Positions 18,117 through 26,373 of a stretch of 64,000 bases of DNA are shown here, piece by piece. Under the pieces are notes generated by a model, which saw only the letters and a list, made by a program, of their open reading frames with translations, did no database searches and was not told the origin of the DNA. The number at the start of each line of letters is the position of its first letter. The stretch's first letter is position 1. Source of the DNA: JAPOXR01 sp965221815 (GTDB taxonomy: Bacteria > Pseudomonadota > Alphaproteobacteria > Rhodobacterales > Rhodobacteraceae); the NCBI GenBank assembly GCA_965221815.1, contig OZ244915.1, forward strand, positions 2,108,001 to 2,172,000, given 5' to 3'. The position numbers and the translations under genes are program-made.

Positions 18117-18569
18117 TCAAGCATTGGCCAAACTGTCGCAGACTTTACGTAGAATCTCCTTGTATTCCTCCGAAGACACTGAAGGTCTGCTCTCGGCTGG
18201 CAGGAGTCGGCTGACGGCCACAGTGGTTATATGATTGCATATCGCCCAAGCATCTCTCCCGTCAATAGGAGAACGTATTTGCACCGAGAGCCGCCGGTTG
18301 GACTGCTTGCTTGACGTTATCGGTACAACTGTCACAACACCGCGCAGTGTCGTGTATCGGGAAATGACAACAACCGGGCGGCGTTTCCAGAACTCAGGCA
18401 GATGGAGACACTCGGGCGGCGGATATTCACACCAGTAGACTTCACCTCTCCGGGGCGGAGCTTGCAGCTTCACGTGTCTGCGTTGAGGTTTGTCGGGCCA
18501 CCTCAAAAGACGCTCCTTTTCAGATCTTGAACACAGGCCAATAGTGAATATTACGCTTGTGTATGACAC
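18117..18569 (-). CDS. PemK/MazF-family toxin-like protein
   Basis: Up to 150 residues (GTG at 18569). The PemK/MazF endoribonuclease domain begins about residue 41: PRRGEVYWCEYPPPE, then WKRRPVVVISRYTTLRGVVTVVPITSS, AWAICNHITTVAVSRL, and the closing helix SSEEYKEILRKVCDSL. MazF toxins cleave mRNA at short motifs and need an antitoxin. No antitoxin gene precedes it: upstream are only repeat sequences (18576-18668). The first 40 residues are unlike the family, so the true start may lie further in. As an orphan within a composite transposon it may be antitoxin-independent, controlled in trans, or inactive. Confidence 0.75.
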   Translation of the reverse strand: MSYTSVIFTIGLCSRSEKERLLRWPDKPQRRHVKLQAPPRRGEVYWCEYPPPECLHLPEFWKRRPVVVISRYTTLRGVVTVVPITSSKQSNRRLSVQIRSPIDGRDAWAICNHITTVAVSRLLPAESRPSVSSEEYKEILRKVCDSLANA

Positions 18570-18575
18570 TCAATC

Positions 18576-18668
18576 GAGAGTCCCGCAAAGTGTGGGGCAT
18601 CCGACATGCATGACTTCTGGCATCCGCACAGATCAAATGCAACGGCCCGACACTTTGCGGGACTCACC
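18576..18668. repeat. Small repeat family R, complete short copy
   Basis: About 93 bp with terminal inverted repeats: GAGAGTCCCGCAAAGTGT at the left and the complement of GACACTTTGCGGGACTC at the right. It looks like a non-autonomous miniature transposon of a family different from the IS1595-like one. Its right half matches 17961-18000. An adjoining perfect dyad ATTTGTA/TACAAAT lies at 18670-18687. Confidence 0.6.
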
Positions 18669-18690
18669 TATTTGTAGGTTTACAAATTAA

Positions 18691-18790
18691 GGGAATTATA
18701 TACTTAACTACCCAAACCACTACATATTTTACTATTAATCACTCGTAACCACTACTTATAGTATGATGGGTAGTCAGGTATATCATTCCC
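18691..18790. repeat. Miniature IS1595-like element, copy 2
   Basis: 100 bp starting GGGAATTATATAC and ending GGTATATCATTCCC. The terminal inverted repeat extends about 24 bases with three mismatches and includes the pair ACTACCC/GGGTAGT. It differs from copy 1 at about eight or nine positions, all transitions where I compared them. The right copy of the target duplication AAACATAA follows at 18791-18798. Confidence 0.8.
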
Positions 18791-18870
18791 AAACATAATT
18801 GTCAGACCCGTTATGACGTATTCAAGAGGCATCCCAGACAGAATTGATCGTACCGGTGATCACTCCTCGC

Positions 18871-19767
18871 TCAGCTTCTCGCTGGCTTGTCACCCCTCAT
18901 TCGGAGTGCCAGCCGATAGATGTCACGCTTTCTTGCACCATGCAGGTGAACTGCAGCTTCGACAGCTTCCCGAAAAGTCAGTCGGGACATGAGATCGGTC
19001 AGATCCTGTTCCAGTGCCATCCTGGAATATTCAACCGGTGTGCGATCAACGAGAATCACGATTTCACCCTTCGGTGTCTCAGCAGCGGCACGCGCTGCCA
19101 ATTCATCGGCATGACCTTGCCAGACCTCCTCGAACTTTTTGGTCATTTCTCGACAGACAACCGTCGGCCTTGATCCGCCCAGGATTTCACAAATTGCCCG
19201 AAGCGAATCAGTAAGTCGACGTGCCGACTCGAAAAATATCAAGGTGGCCTGAATGTCAGCCAACTCCTCGAGTCGTCTGGCCCGCGCTTGCGGTTTTGTG
19301 GGGAGGAATCCGGCAAATAGAAAACGATCGGTTGGAAGTCCGGAGATGGACAATGCGGCAATTGCCGCGCATGGGCCAGGAACAACGTGAATTGCGACGC
19401 CGGCGGCCATCGCCTCACGTACAAGTTTGTGTCCGGGATCAGCAATGAGGGGTGACCCCGCTTCACAGATCAGACATACGCGCCTCCCGGCATTGAGTTC
19501 AGACAGAAGAGCAGGTCTTTGCCGGGCGCCATTGCCGTCATGATAGGAAACCAATTGTCGACCGGAAAGCGCAATCTCATATATCGCCATGAGCTTGCGT
19601 GCCGTGCGGGTATCTTCGGCTGCAAGGATATCGGCATGTTGAATCACGTCAAGGGCACGCAAGGTGATATCGCGTACGGTACCAATCGGTGTTGCGACCA
19701 GATATAAGCCGGGCGCAAGGTTCGGATGCTTTTCCAGCACCAGACTGGTCGTCGATACAGTGGCCAT
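18871..19767 (-). CDS. rsmI: 16S rRNA (cytidine-1402 2'-O)-methyltransferase
   Basis: Tetrapyrrole-methylase-fold enzyme of about 298 residues that methylates the ribose of C1402 in the ribosomal decoding centre. Typical motifs: GLYLVATPIGTVRDITLRAL, ILAAEDTRTARKLM, LICEAGSPLIADPGHKLV, VHVVPGPCAAIAALSISGLPT and FLFAGFLPTK, with VVCREMTKKFEEVWQG in the C-terminal half. The ATG at 19767 is chosen because it begins just before the conserved domain; an open frame extends to 19926. It is divergent from the LpoA-like lipoprotein gene, a common arrangement. Confidence 0.93.
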   Translation of the reverse strand: MATVSTTSLVLEKHPNLAPGLYLVATPIGTVRDITLRALDVIQHADILAAEDTRTARKLMAIYEIALSGRQLVSYHDGNGARQRPALLSELNAGRRVCLICEAGSPLIADPGHKLVREAMAAGVAIHVVPGPCAAIAALSISGLPTDRFLFAGFLPTKPQARARRLEELADIQATLIFFESARRLTDSLRAICEILGGSRPTVVCREMTKKFEEVWQGHADELAARAAAETPKGEIVILVDRTPVEYSRMALEQDLTDLMSRLTFREAVEAAVHLHGARKRDIYRLALRMRGDKPARS

Positions 19768-19849
19768 GATTCTCGAATCAAAAAGTGGGATTTGTATTGC
19801 AACGGTTTGGCTGTAAAATCCAGCACGAGCACAACAAGCGGAGATCAAT

Positions 19850-21028
19850 ATGACACGCATCTCGATACGCCTGGCAGGAACGGCTGCATTAGTGGCTTGC
19901 GGGTTACTCCTATCCGCCTGCGGCAATGAGGTCTCGAGACCTGCTGCACCTCAGCCGGAGCGTCAGGAAACTCAATCATCAGGCATGATCGCACTGTTGC
20001 TCCCCTATGGAGATGAAAGCAGAAAAGACTTGATGGCGCTTGCCAAAAGCCTCGAGAACAGTGCGAGACTGGCCGTACGGGACAACCCCACTGGCACGAT
20101 CGACCTGAGGATTTATTCCACCAGCGGAACCGCTGAGGGCGCAGCATCAGCTGCACAAGCAGCCCTTGCAGATGGTGCTTCAGTCATTCTCGGCCCGGTA
20201 TTCAGGGATGCGGCACTCAGTGCCGCCGCCGTCGCTGCCGCCCAGCGTGTCCCCGTACTCAGTTTCTCCAACGATTCATCGATTGTCGGTAACAATCTGT
20301 TCATTCTGGGTCATACTTTCGAAAATTCAGCCGACAGAATCATCCAGTTCGCCGCTGCCAATGGCCATCGTGATATGCTCTCGGTTTATGCCCGCAATGA
20401 ACAGGGAATTAAGGGCAACAGTGCCATCGAAGCATCGATTGGAGACTATGACGCTGAGCTGGCTGGCAGTCTCAGTTATGAATTCTCGCAAATCGGCGTT
20501 GTCGACTCAGTCCCACAGGTCAAAGAACTCGTGGAAACCACGGAGGCTGACGTCATCGTCTTCACTGCCGATACCGCAGGTGCACTGTCGTTACTTGGTA
20601 CCCTCCTCCCCGAAGCCGGAATCGATATCGAAAACGTGCAGTTTGCCGGCCTCACGCGCTGGGATATCCCGGAAAGTAATTTGCGCAACAAAGGTCTCCA
20701 AGGCGGCTGGTTTCCCTTGCCGGATCCCAATCTTTCAACCAGTTTCAGCTATCGATACCGGTATGAATTCGATCAGGTGCCCCATCCTCTCGCAGGCCTG
20801 GCATATGATGGAATCATTGCCGCGAGAAGCATGCTTGCCGACAGTGCAGCCCGCGCGAATGTTGCTGCATTGCGGACACCAGACGGTTTTGTCGGGGCAA
20901 CCGGACCTTACCGTTTTCTACCGGACGGGCATATCGAGAGAGCCCTGGCGGTTGCCGAGATTCGCAATTTCCGTGCCGAGATCATCTCTCCGGCACCGCG
21001 CCAATTTTCGGGTGATAGTCCTTCGTAA
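19850..21028 (+). CDS. Penicillin-binding protein activator-like lipoprotein (LpoA/LppC type)
   Basis: A 392-residue lipoprotein with signal peptide and lipobox LSAC (Cys24). The remainder has the type I periplasmic-binding-protein fold of the LpoA C-terminal domain: MIALLLPYGDESRKDLMALAKSLENSARLA, GASVILGPVFRDAALSAAAVAAAQRVPVLSFSND, and a late GLAYDGIIAARSM. In other Proteobacteria the homologue activates the peptidoglycan synthase PBP1a from the outer membrane. Its divergent pairing with rsmI is the usual context. An ABC-transporter-type substrate-binding role is less likely because no permease is near. Confidence 0.8.
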   Translation: MTRISIRLAGTAALVACGLLLSACGNEVSRPAAPQPERQETQSSGMIALLLPYGDESRKDLMALAKSLENSARLAVRDNPTGTIDLRIYSTSGTAEGAASAAQAALADGASVILGPVFRDAALSAAAVAAAQRVPVLSFSNDSSIVGNNLFILGHTFENSADRIIQFAAANGHRDMLSVYARNEQGIKGNSAIEASIGDYDAELAGSLSYEFSQIGVVDSVPQVKELVETTEADVIVFTADTAGALSLLGTLLPEAGIDIENVQFAGLTRWDIPESNLRNKGLQGGWFPLPDPNLSTSFSYRYRYEFDQVPHPLAGLAYDGIIAARSMLADSAARANVAALRTPDGFVGATGPYRFLPDGHIERALAVAEIRNFRAEIISPAPRQFSGDSPS

Positions 21029-21073
21029 CTGCGATCCGTCAGGAATCGATTGCGCTGATCCGACAGCAGATCG

Positions 21074-22633
21074 GTGGTTGCACCCATCGCTCATCCTTCA
21101 GAGCGCCGATCCCTTTCGCGTGGCTTTTTCACGGTTGGAATCTGGACCCTTACCAGCCGTGTCCTCGGATTCGTCCGCGATGTCGTGTTTGCGGCTTTGC
21201 TGGGATCAGGACCTGTTGCCGAGGCATTCCTGATTGCCTTCAGTCTGCCAAACATGTTTCGACGAATCTTTGCGGAAGGCGCTTTCAACGCTGCCTTTGT
21301 CCCCCTTTATTCAAAGAAACTCGCCTCCGGCGGTGCGCACGGCTTTGCCAATGATGCCTTCTCGGGCCTTGCCGCAATACTCATCCTTCTCACCGTTATC
21401 GCACAATTGGCGATGCCCGTGTTGGTCGTTGCCATGGCGAGCGGATTTCTTGGTGATGGCAGGTTTGACCTGACGGTCCTTCTGGGTCGGATCGTCTTTC
21501 CCTATATCCTGTTTATTTCCCTTGCAGCACTGCTGTCGGGAATGCTGAACGCGGCGAACCGTTTTGCCGCGAGCGCCGCGGCTCCCGTGTTGTTAAACGC
21601 ATTCTTTATCGTCGCGCTATTCGCCGCCGACGCGTTTGGCCTCGATGCCGGTCTCACCTTGGCCTGGACATCACTCGCCGCCGGACTTGCGCAGCTTCTG
21701 CTGGTCTGGATGGCATTGCATCGCGCCGGTTACTCCCTCAATCTGAGGTGGCCGCGTCTGTCTCCCGAGATGCGGCGCCTTGCCATCGTGGCGACCCCGG
21801 CAGCACTTGCCGGAGGTGTTGTTCAAATCAATCTGTTGATCGGAAGACAGGTCGCAAGCATGTTTGAGGGCGCGGTCGCATGGCTGAGTTATGCAGACCG
21901 GCTCTACCAACTCCCTTTGGGCGTCGTGGGCATCGCCATCGGCGTGGTGTTGCTTCCCGAGCTTTCGCGTCGCCTTGCCAGCGAGGATGGTACGGGCGCC
22001 CGGGAAGCTCTCAGCCGCTCGGCAGAGGCGGCACTGGCCCTGTCGGTGCCGGCTGCCGGAGCACTGGCCGTCATTCCCCTGCCAATGATACAAGTCCTTT
22101 TTGAGCGGGGCGAGTTCAACCAAACGGACTCGGTCGCCACTGCCGCCGCGCTCACTCTCTATGCCGCAGGTCTCCCGGCATTTGTCCTGCAGAAGGTTGT
22201 ACAAACGCAGTTTTTTGCACGGCACGACACACGAACCCCATTTGTTTGTGCATTGATCGCCATGTTGATCAATGCCGTTATTGCGGTCGGGTTGGCAAAG
22301 AGTCTTGGATACCTGTCAGCCGCCCTTGGTGCCACATGTGCAGGTTGGGCCCTATTGATCCTGTTGTTGTTGCGGACCAATCGTCTTGGGCGAACCGCAC
22401 AGTTTGATCGCCGTTGCCTGACTACGGTTCCGAAAATTATCGCAGCAACCATCGTCATGTGCCTTGCTCTTCATTTGGCCATGTCCTGGAGTTACCCAAT
22501 CGTTGCCGACTCGGCATGGCGCTACGGCTGGCTTGCCGCTATTGTCATGGCGGGTGCCGTGATTTACGGGACTGTTCTCTACCTGACGGGCGCACTACGA
22601 AGGTCAGATATTCATCGACTCATCAAACGATAG
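21074..22633 (+). CDS. murJ: Lipid II flippase MurJ
   Basis: A 519-residue inner-membrane MOP-superfamily protein with about 14 hydrophobic helices that moves lipid-linked peptidoglycan precursor to the periplasmic face. Family stretches include TSRVLGFVRDVVFAALLGSG, IAFSLPNMFRRIFAEGAFNAAFVP, GVVGIAIGVVLLPELSR, and FERGEFNQTDS. It follows the LpoA-like lipoprotein, another cell-wall gene, after about 45 bases. The GTG start at 21074 gives the conserved N-terminus. Confidence 0.95.
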   Translation: MVAPIAHPSERRSLSRGFFTVGIWTLTSRVLGFVRDVVFAALLGSGPVAEAFLIAFSLPNMFRRIFAEGAFNAAFVPLYSKKLASGGAHGFANDAFSGLAAILILLTVIAQLAMPVLVVAMASGFLGDGRFDLTVLLGRIVFPYILFISLAALLSGMLNAANRFAASAAAPVLLNAFFIVALFAADAFGLDAGLTLAWTSLAAGLAQLLLVWMALHRAGYSLNLRWPRLSPEMRRLAIVATPAALAGGVVQINLLIGRQVASMFEGAVAWLSYADRLYQLPLGVVGIAIGVVLLPELSRRLASEDGTGAREALSRSAEAALALSVPAAGALAVIPLPMIQVLFERGEFNQTDSVATAAALTLYAAGLPAFVLQKVVQTQFFARHDTRTPFVCALIAMLINAVIAVGLAKSLGYLSAALGATCAGWALLILLLLRTNRLGRTAQFDRRCLTTVPKIIAATIVMCLALHLAMSWSYPIVADSAWRYGWLAAIVMAGAVIYGTVLYLTGALRRSDIHRLIKR

Positions 22634-22644
22634 TCGACATCATC

Positions 22645-23355
22645 TCAATTGCGAAACAGACGGCTCAAACCTGCCCGGGTGGCGTGCAAGCCACCACGTA
22701 CCACCAGATTCGCAAGAATCAGACCAACGGTAAAACCGGTTGCATTTGCAGCCCAATAACCGGCAGGTCCGAAAATCACATCAGAGACGATCGTCAATCC
22801 AACAAGAAGAAATGGAAGGGCAATCATGGCGGGGCTTGCGCCCGCAACGCCCCTGCCATGTGCAATCAACAGCAAACCTGCCAGCAGGCCAAACATTCCA
22901 AGAATTCCGGGCGAAGAACCCACCAGAAAGACAGATGAGTTGGGCAGCAGGGAATAAGCGAGTCCGCCGACGATGGCACTGATGAAAAATGTCAACAAAC
23001 ATAGCCAATTGCCAGCCAGGCGGCTTAGTAAACTGCCGATGCAAAGGATCAGCACCGTACTGAAGACAGCAGAGGTGAGATTCGCATGAAAAAAGACATA
23101 TGAGACGAGTGTGAATGGTGAACTGCCAATCAGACTGAGCGAATCAGAAAAGAGGGTTGCCATCTCCAGTCGAAAGCGAAAATCCAATGGATCGAAAGCA
23201 AATGTCTGGAAAACGTCCATCCGGCTGATACCGGTTGATTGCACGAGCAACGGCAATTCAAGCAGCGTGAGAAACACCTCGACGCCACCCACAGCCGTCG
23301 CCAGCAGAACAGCAGACAGCGATACCGGGCCAAATACGCGATTGTGCAGTTCCAT
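22645..23355 (-). CDS. Rhomboid-fold membrane protein, probably without protease activity
   Basis: A 236-residue protein with six or so hydrophobic helices and the layout of rhomboid intramembrane proteases. The serine loop reads VGSSPGILGMFG: Ser148 is in place but the usual GxSG is GSSP. In the helix that should carry the catalytic His (AHxxGxxxG) the sequence is AANATGFTVG, with Asn204 where His is expected. The first-loop His and Asn of active rhomboids are also not evident (FFHANLTSAVFS). It is likely a pseudoprotease, perhaps binding membrane clients. It is convergent with murJ. Confidence 0.7.
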   Translation of the reverse strand: MELHNRVFGPVSLSAVLLATAVGGVEVFLTLLELPLLVQSTGISRMDVFQTFAFDPLDFRFRLEMATLFSDSLSLIGSSPFTLVSYVFFHANLTSAVFSTVLILCIGSLLSRLAGNWLCLLTFFISAIVGGLAYSLLPNSSVFLVGSSPGILGMFGLLAGLLLIAHGRGVAGASPAMIALPFLLVGLTIVSDVIFGPAGYWAANATGFTVGLILANLVVRGGLHATRAGLSRLFRN

Positions 23356-23412
23356 TCACCTCAAATGAATCACGATGTCGATAGCGAAAGAGCAACGACT
23401 CGGCATGCGGAT

Positions 23413-23658
23413 TCAACCGCCCTTGATACGCTGAAGCAAGACCACTTCACTGTCCTGGGCCACCGGCTCGTTTCGCCCGGAAGCAATAATCGTACCATCA
23501 ACCGACACTGAAACACCGCGTTCAATATGCGGCTTGAGCGCGGGATGAAGGTCAATCAAACCTGACAGAATGCCGCCAACCGTGTCCGCATCAACTTCGA
23601 CGCTGGTCTTGTCATCGGCAAATCGTCTCAGACTTGACCATAACACGACGTCAACCAA
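23413..23658 (-). CDS. MoaD/ThiS-like ubiquitin-fold protein
   Basis: An 81-residue beta-grasp protein ending in IKGG, the diglycine tail that is adenylated and thiocarboxylated in sulfur carriers. The body (VDVVLWSSLRRFADDKTSVEVDADTVGGILSGLIDLHP, then SVSVDGTIIASGRNEPVAQDSEVVLLQ) follows the MoaD/ThiS pattern. The start overlaps the end of the molybdenum-hydroxylase large-subunit gene by 8 bases, so it is the last gene of that operon. Likely roles are sulfur supply to molybdopterin or to the sulfido ligand of the hydroxylase; the specific role is inference. Confidence 0.72.
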   Translation of the reverse strand: MVDVVLWSSLRRFADDKTSVEVDADTVGGILSGLIDLHPALKPHIERGVSVSVDGTIIASGRNEPVAQDSEVVLLQRIKGG

Positions 23659-25900
23659 GCTCTTTCTCCTGGATCGCCTTCAGCAGACGCGGCGGAGACA
23701 TCGGTAAATGGGTCATGCGGACATCCGCGGCATTGGAAACGGCATTCGCAATCGCTGCCAGTGGTGGACAAATCGACGTCTCTCCAACCCCTCTGACCCC
23801 ATAGGGGTGTCCTGGATTGGGAACTTCAACGATCACCGTGTCGATAAAAGGCAAGTCGGAAGCCACGGGCATTCGGTAATCCAGAAATCCGGCATTCTGG
23901 AGACAGCCATCATCACCGTAGACATATTCTTCGTTGAGTGCCCAGCCGATCCCTTGCACTGCACCGCCTTGATACTGACCTTCAACATAGGAAGGGTGAA
24001 TGGCCTTTCCGGCATCCTGAACGACCGTATATCTGACGATTTTGGCCGCACCGGTCTCCCGATCAACCTCCGCATCAACGATATGTGTTGCAAAGCTGAC
24101 TCCGGCGCCGTTTGGCGTGATCTCAAAATGTCCGGCGATGGGGCCCCCAGTTTCCCCCATATCAGCAGCAATCGCGGCGAGGCTGAGTGGCTCGAATTCC
24201 CCGGCATTCGGCCCGGCAGGGCGTGCATGCCCGTCCTCCCAAACCACGGCCTCTTCGTCGATTTCCCAACGCGCTGCCGCCCGTGCACATAATTTCCTGA
24301 TCGTATCTTGTGCCGCCCGAATGGTGGCGAGTCCGGAAGCATAAGTCACCCGGCTGCCGTGAGAAATATCGTTGTAACCAAGGCTCCCGGTATCGGCGAT
24401 TGTCGTGCGAACATTTTCATAGGGAATCCCCAATTCCTCAGCCGCCATCTGACACATCGAGGCGCGCGAGCCGCCAATATCCGGCGTGCCCACCGAGAGA
24501 GACACGGTGCCATCATAAGACAGAGCCAATGAAACCGACGTTTCACCCGAATGGTTGAACCAGAATCCACAGGACACACCGCGACCCTGCCCCGGCTTCA
24601 ATTCGGCCATATAATGGGGATGCGACTTCGCCTGTTCGAGGGTCTCAATCAATCCGATTCGCTGAAAGCGCGGGCCAAAAGCCGCCCGCGACCCCTCCTT
24701 GACGGCATTCCGCAACCTCACTTCAATCGGATCCAACTTGAGGCGATTGCAGAGCTCATCGATGACGCTTTCAACCGCGAATGCGCCCATCGGCGATCCC
24801 GGCGCCCGATAGGCGGCCTGTTTGGGTCGATTACAGAGGATGTCCCAGCCCCGCGAGCGGACATGATCAAGATCGTAAGGGGCAAAGGCGCACATCGCAG
24901 CAAATTCCATGGGCGCATTGGGAAACGCACCCCCCTGGAGCCGGAATTCTCCTTCGGCGGCCGTGATGTCGCCATTCTTGCGCATCCCGATCTTGACATT
25001 CATTGATGCGGAAGATGTCGGACCCGTCGCGCGGAACACTTCGCTACGCGACATGACAATCTTCACCGGACGATTGGCCTTGCGTGAAAGAGCCAAAGCC
25101 ACAGGTTCAATGAAAACTGTTGTCTTCCCGCCAAATCCACCACCGATCTCCGACGGTGTCACGCGCAATTGACTGGCATCAATTCCCACGAGTTTGGCGC
25201 AAATGCGTGCGGCGGCAAAATGACCCTGCGTACAACACCAGAGCTCTCCTTTGCCGTCCGGGCCCAGTTGCGCCAGACAGGCATGTGGCTCAATATAGCC
25301 TTGATGCGTTGCCTCGGTGACAAATGATCTTTCAATGACAAGATCAGCTTCAGCAAAACCCTTTTCCACATCTCCGTGGCCATTTTCATGATACCGTACG
25401 ATATTCGGATGCAGACCTTCGGGTACGCTTTCATCAGCAGCGCCTTCACGGATCACCGGAGCGCCGGGACGTATAGCTTCATCGACATCTGTCACGAAAG
25501 GCAACGTCTCATAAGTCACATCAATCAGTTTCAGTGCATCCCGTGCTGCCAGCGCTGACGTTGCCGCAACCGCAGCGATGGCATGACCATCATACAATGC
25601 ATGCTCACCCGCCATGATATTCTCCAGGACGTTCCAGTCTTCGCCCTCCAGGTCACCGGCAAAATCGGCACGGGTGACGACCGCCTTGACGGCAGGCTCA
25701 GCAATGGCTCTGGAGACATCAATTGACAGGATACGGGCGTGCGGATGCGGTGAGCGCAAAATCGCAGCATGCAGCATGCCTGATGCCGTGACATCGGCTC
25801 CAAACTTCGCGCGTCCGGTGACCTTGTCGATACCGTCCGGGCGTATCGGACGTGTTCCAACAACCCGAAATTCTTTTGTTCCAAGATCGTCCAATGCCAT
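23651..25900 (-). CDS. Xanthine dehydrogenase-family molybdenum hydroxylase, large subunit
   Basis: A 749-residue molybdopterin-binding subunit that would carry out hydroxylation at the Mo centre. Family stretches: PDGIDKVTGRAKFGADV at the N-terminus, HAAILRSPHPHARI, TPSEIGGGFGGKTTVFIEP (Mo-cofactor loop), YRAPGSPMGAFAVES, and the C-terminal GVRGVGETSICPPLAAIANAV with the likely catalytic Glu in GETS. With the two following minus-strand partners upstream it forms the FAD, Fe-S, Mo order of three-subunit enzymes. The substrate is unknown; purine, aromatic or CO-dehydrogenase-like substrates are all possible. Confidence 0.88.
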   Translation of the reverse strand: MALDDLGTKEFRVVGTRPIRPDGIDKVTGRAKFGADVTASGMLHAAILRSPHPHARILSIDVSRAIAEPAVKAVVTRADFAGDLEGEDWNVLENIMAGEHALYDGHAIAAVAATSALAARDALKLIDVTYETLPFVTDVDEAIRPGAPVIREGAADESVPEGLHPNIVRYHENGHGDVEKGFAEADLVIERSFVTEATHQGYIEPHACLAQLGPDGKGELWCCTQGHFAAARICAKLVGIDASQLRVTPSEIGGGFGGKTTVFIEPVALALSRKANRPVKIVMSRSEVFRATGPTSSASMNVKIGMRKNGDITAAEGEFRLQGGAFPNAPMEFAAMCAFAPYDLDHVRSRGWDILCNRPKQAAYRAPGSPMGAFAVESVIDELCNRLKLDPIEVRLRNAVKEGSRAAFGPRFQRIGLIETLEQAKSHPHYMAELKPGQGRGVSCGFWFNHSGETSVSLALSYDGTVSLSVGTPDIGGSRASMCQMAAEELGIPYENVRTTIADTGSLGYNDISHGSRVTYASGLATIRAAQDTIRKLCARAAARWEIDEEAVVWEDGHARPAGPNAGEFEPLSLAAIAADMGETGGPIAGHFEITPNGAGVSFATHIVDAEVDRETGAAKIVRYTVVQDAGKAIHPSYVEGQYQGGAVQGIGWALNEEYVYGDDGCLQNAGFLDYRMPVASDLPFIDTVIVEVPNPGHPYGVRGVGETSICPPLAAIANAVSNAADVRMTHLPMSPPRLLKAIQEKELG

Positions 25901-25902
25901 CT

Positions 25903-26373
25903 TTATGTGTTCCTCATTTCAGCTGCCGCATCGGCCACAGCATGCACGATTTTATCATACCCTGTGCAACGGCACAGGTTTCCAGCAAGCCAGTAGCGGA
26001 TTTCGCTCTCGGTCGGATCAGGGACTCGTTCCAGCAGGGCCTTCGCCGCCACCAGGATACCCGGTGTACAGACTCCGCATTGCAAAGCTGCATGCTCGAG
26101 GAACTTTCTCTGCAAGGGATGCAGATCTTCGCCGGCGGCCATTCCCTCAACTGTCTCGATGTCCTTGCCCTGTCCTTCCGCAGCAAGCACCAAACACGAG
26201 CAGACAACATTTCCGTCAAGAAGTATCGAGCACGCACCGCAATCGCCGGTCCCGCATCCCTCCTTCGCCCCCGTGAGATTCAAACGATCACGCAACGCGT
26301 CAAGCATCGTTTCGCGTGGATCACAGAGAAACTCGGTCGGGTCACCATTGACCTTCATCTTCACGTGAATCAT
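25903..26373 (-). CDS. Molybdenum hydroxylase small subunit, two [2Fe-2S] clusters
   Basis: A 156-residue electron-transfer subunit. The plant-type ferredoxin cluster is bound by GAKEGCGTGDCGACSILLDG plus a later Cys near VVCSC. The second, helical-domain cluster is bound by QCGVCTPGILVAAKALL and LAGNLCRCTGYDKIV. It overlaps the FAD-subunit gene by 4 bases and is 2 bases from the large-subunit gene, so the three are co-translated. Confidence 0.93.
   Translation of the reverse strand: MIHVKMKVNGDPTEFLCDPRETMLDALRDRLNLTGAKEGCGTGDCGACSILLDGNVVCSCLVLAAEGQGKDIETVEGMAAGEDLHPLQRKFLEHAALQCGVCTPGILVAAKALLERVPDPTESEIRYWLAGNLCRCTGYDKIVHAVADAAAEMRNT

Larger units (their letters stand above)
16765..18790. 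mobile_element. 2-kb composite transposon bounded by IS1595-like miniature elements
   Basis: The element is bounded by two 100-bp direct repeats (16765-16864 and 18691-18790) and flanked by the perfect 8-bp direct repeat AAACATAA at 16757-16764 and 18791-18798. Eight-base target duplications are typical of the IS1595 family. The outer ends begin GGGGATTATATAC and, on the other strand, GGGAATGATATAC, close to the GGGAATTATATACC ends of the IS1595 transposon at 44959. No transposase is encoded inside, so movement would need one acting in trans. Cargo: a secreted protein gene and a MazF-like toxin gene, plus copies of a second small repeat. It separates rsmI from gshB. Confidence 0.75.

Noticed and set aside
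18001..18790. CRISPR-like array suggested by repeated motifs in this interval
   Set aside because: The repeats are dispersed, differ in orientation and belong to two transposon-like families; there is no regular repeat-spacer pattern or cas gene.
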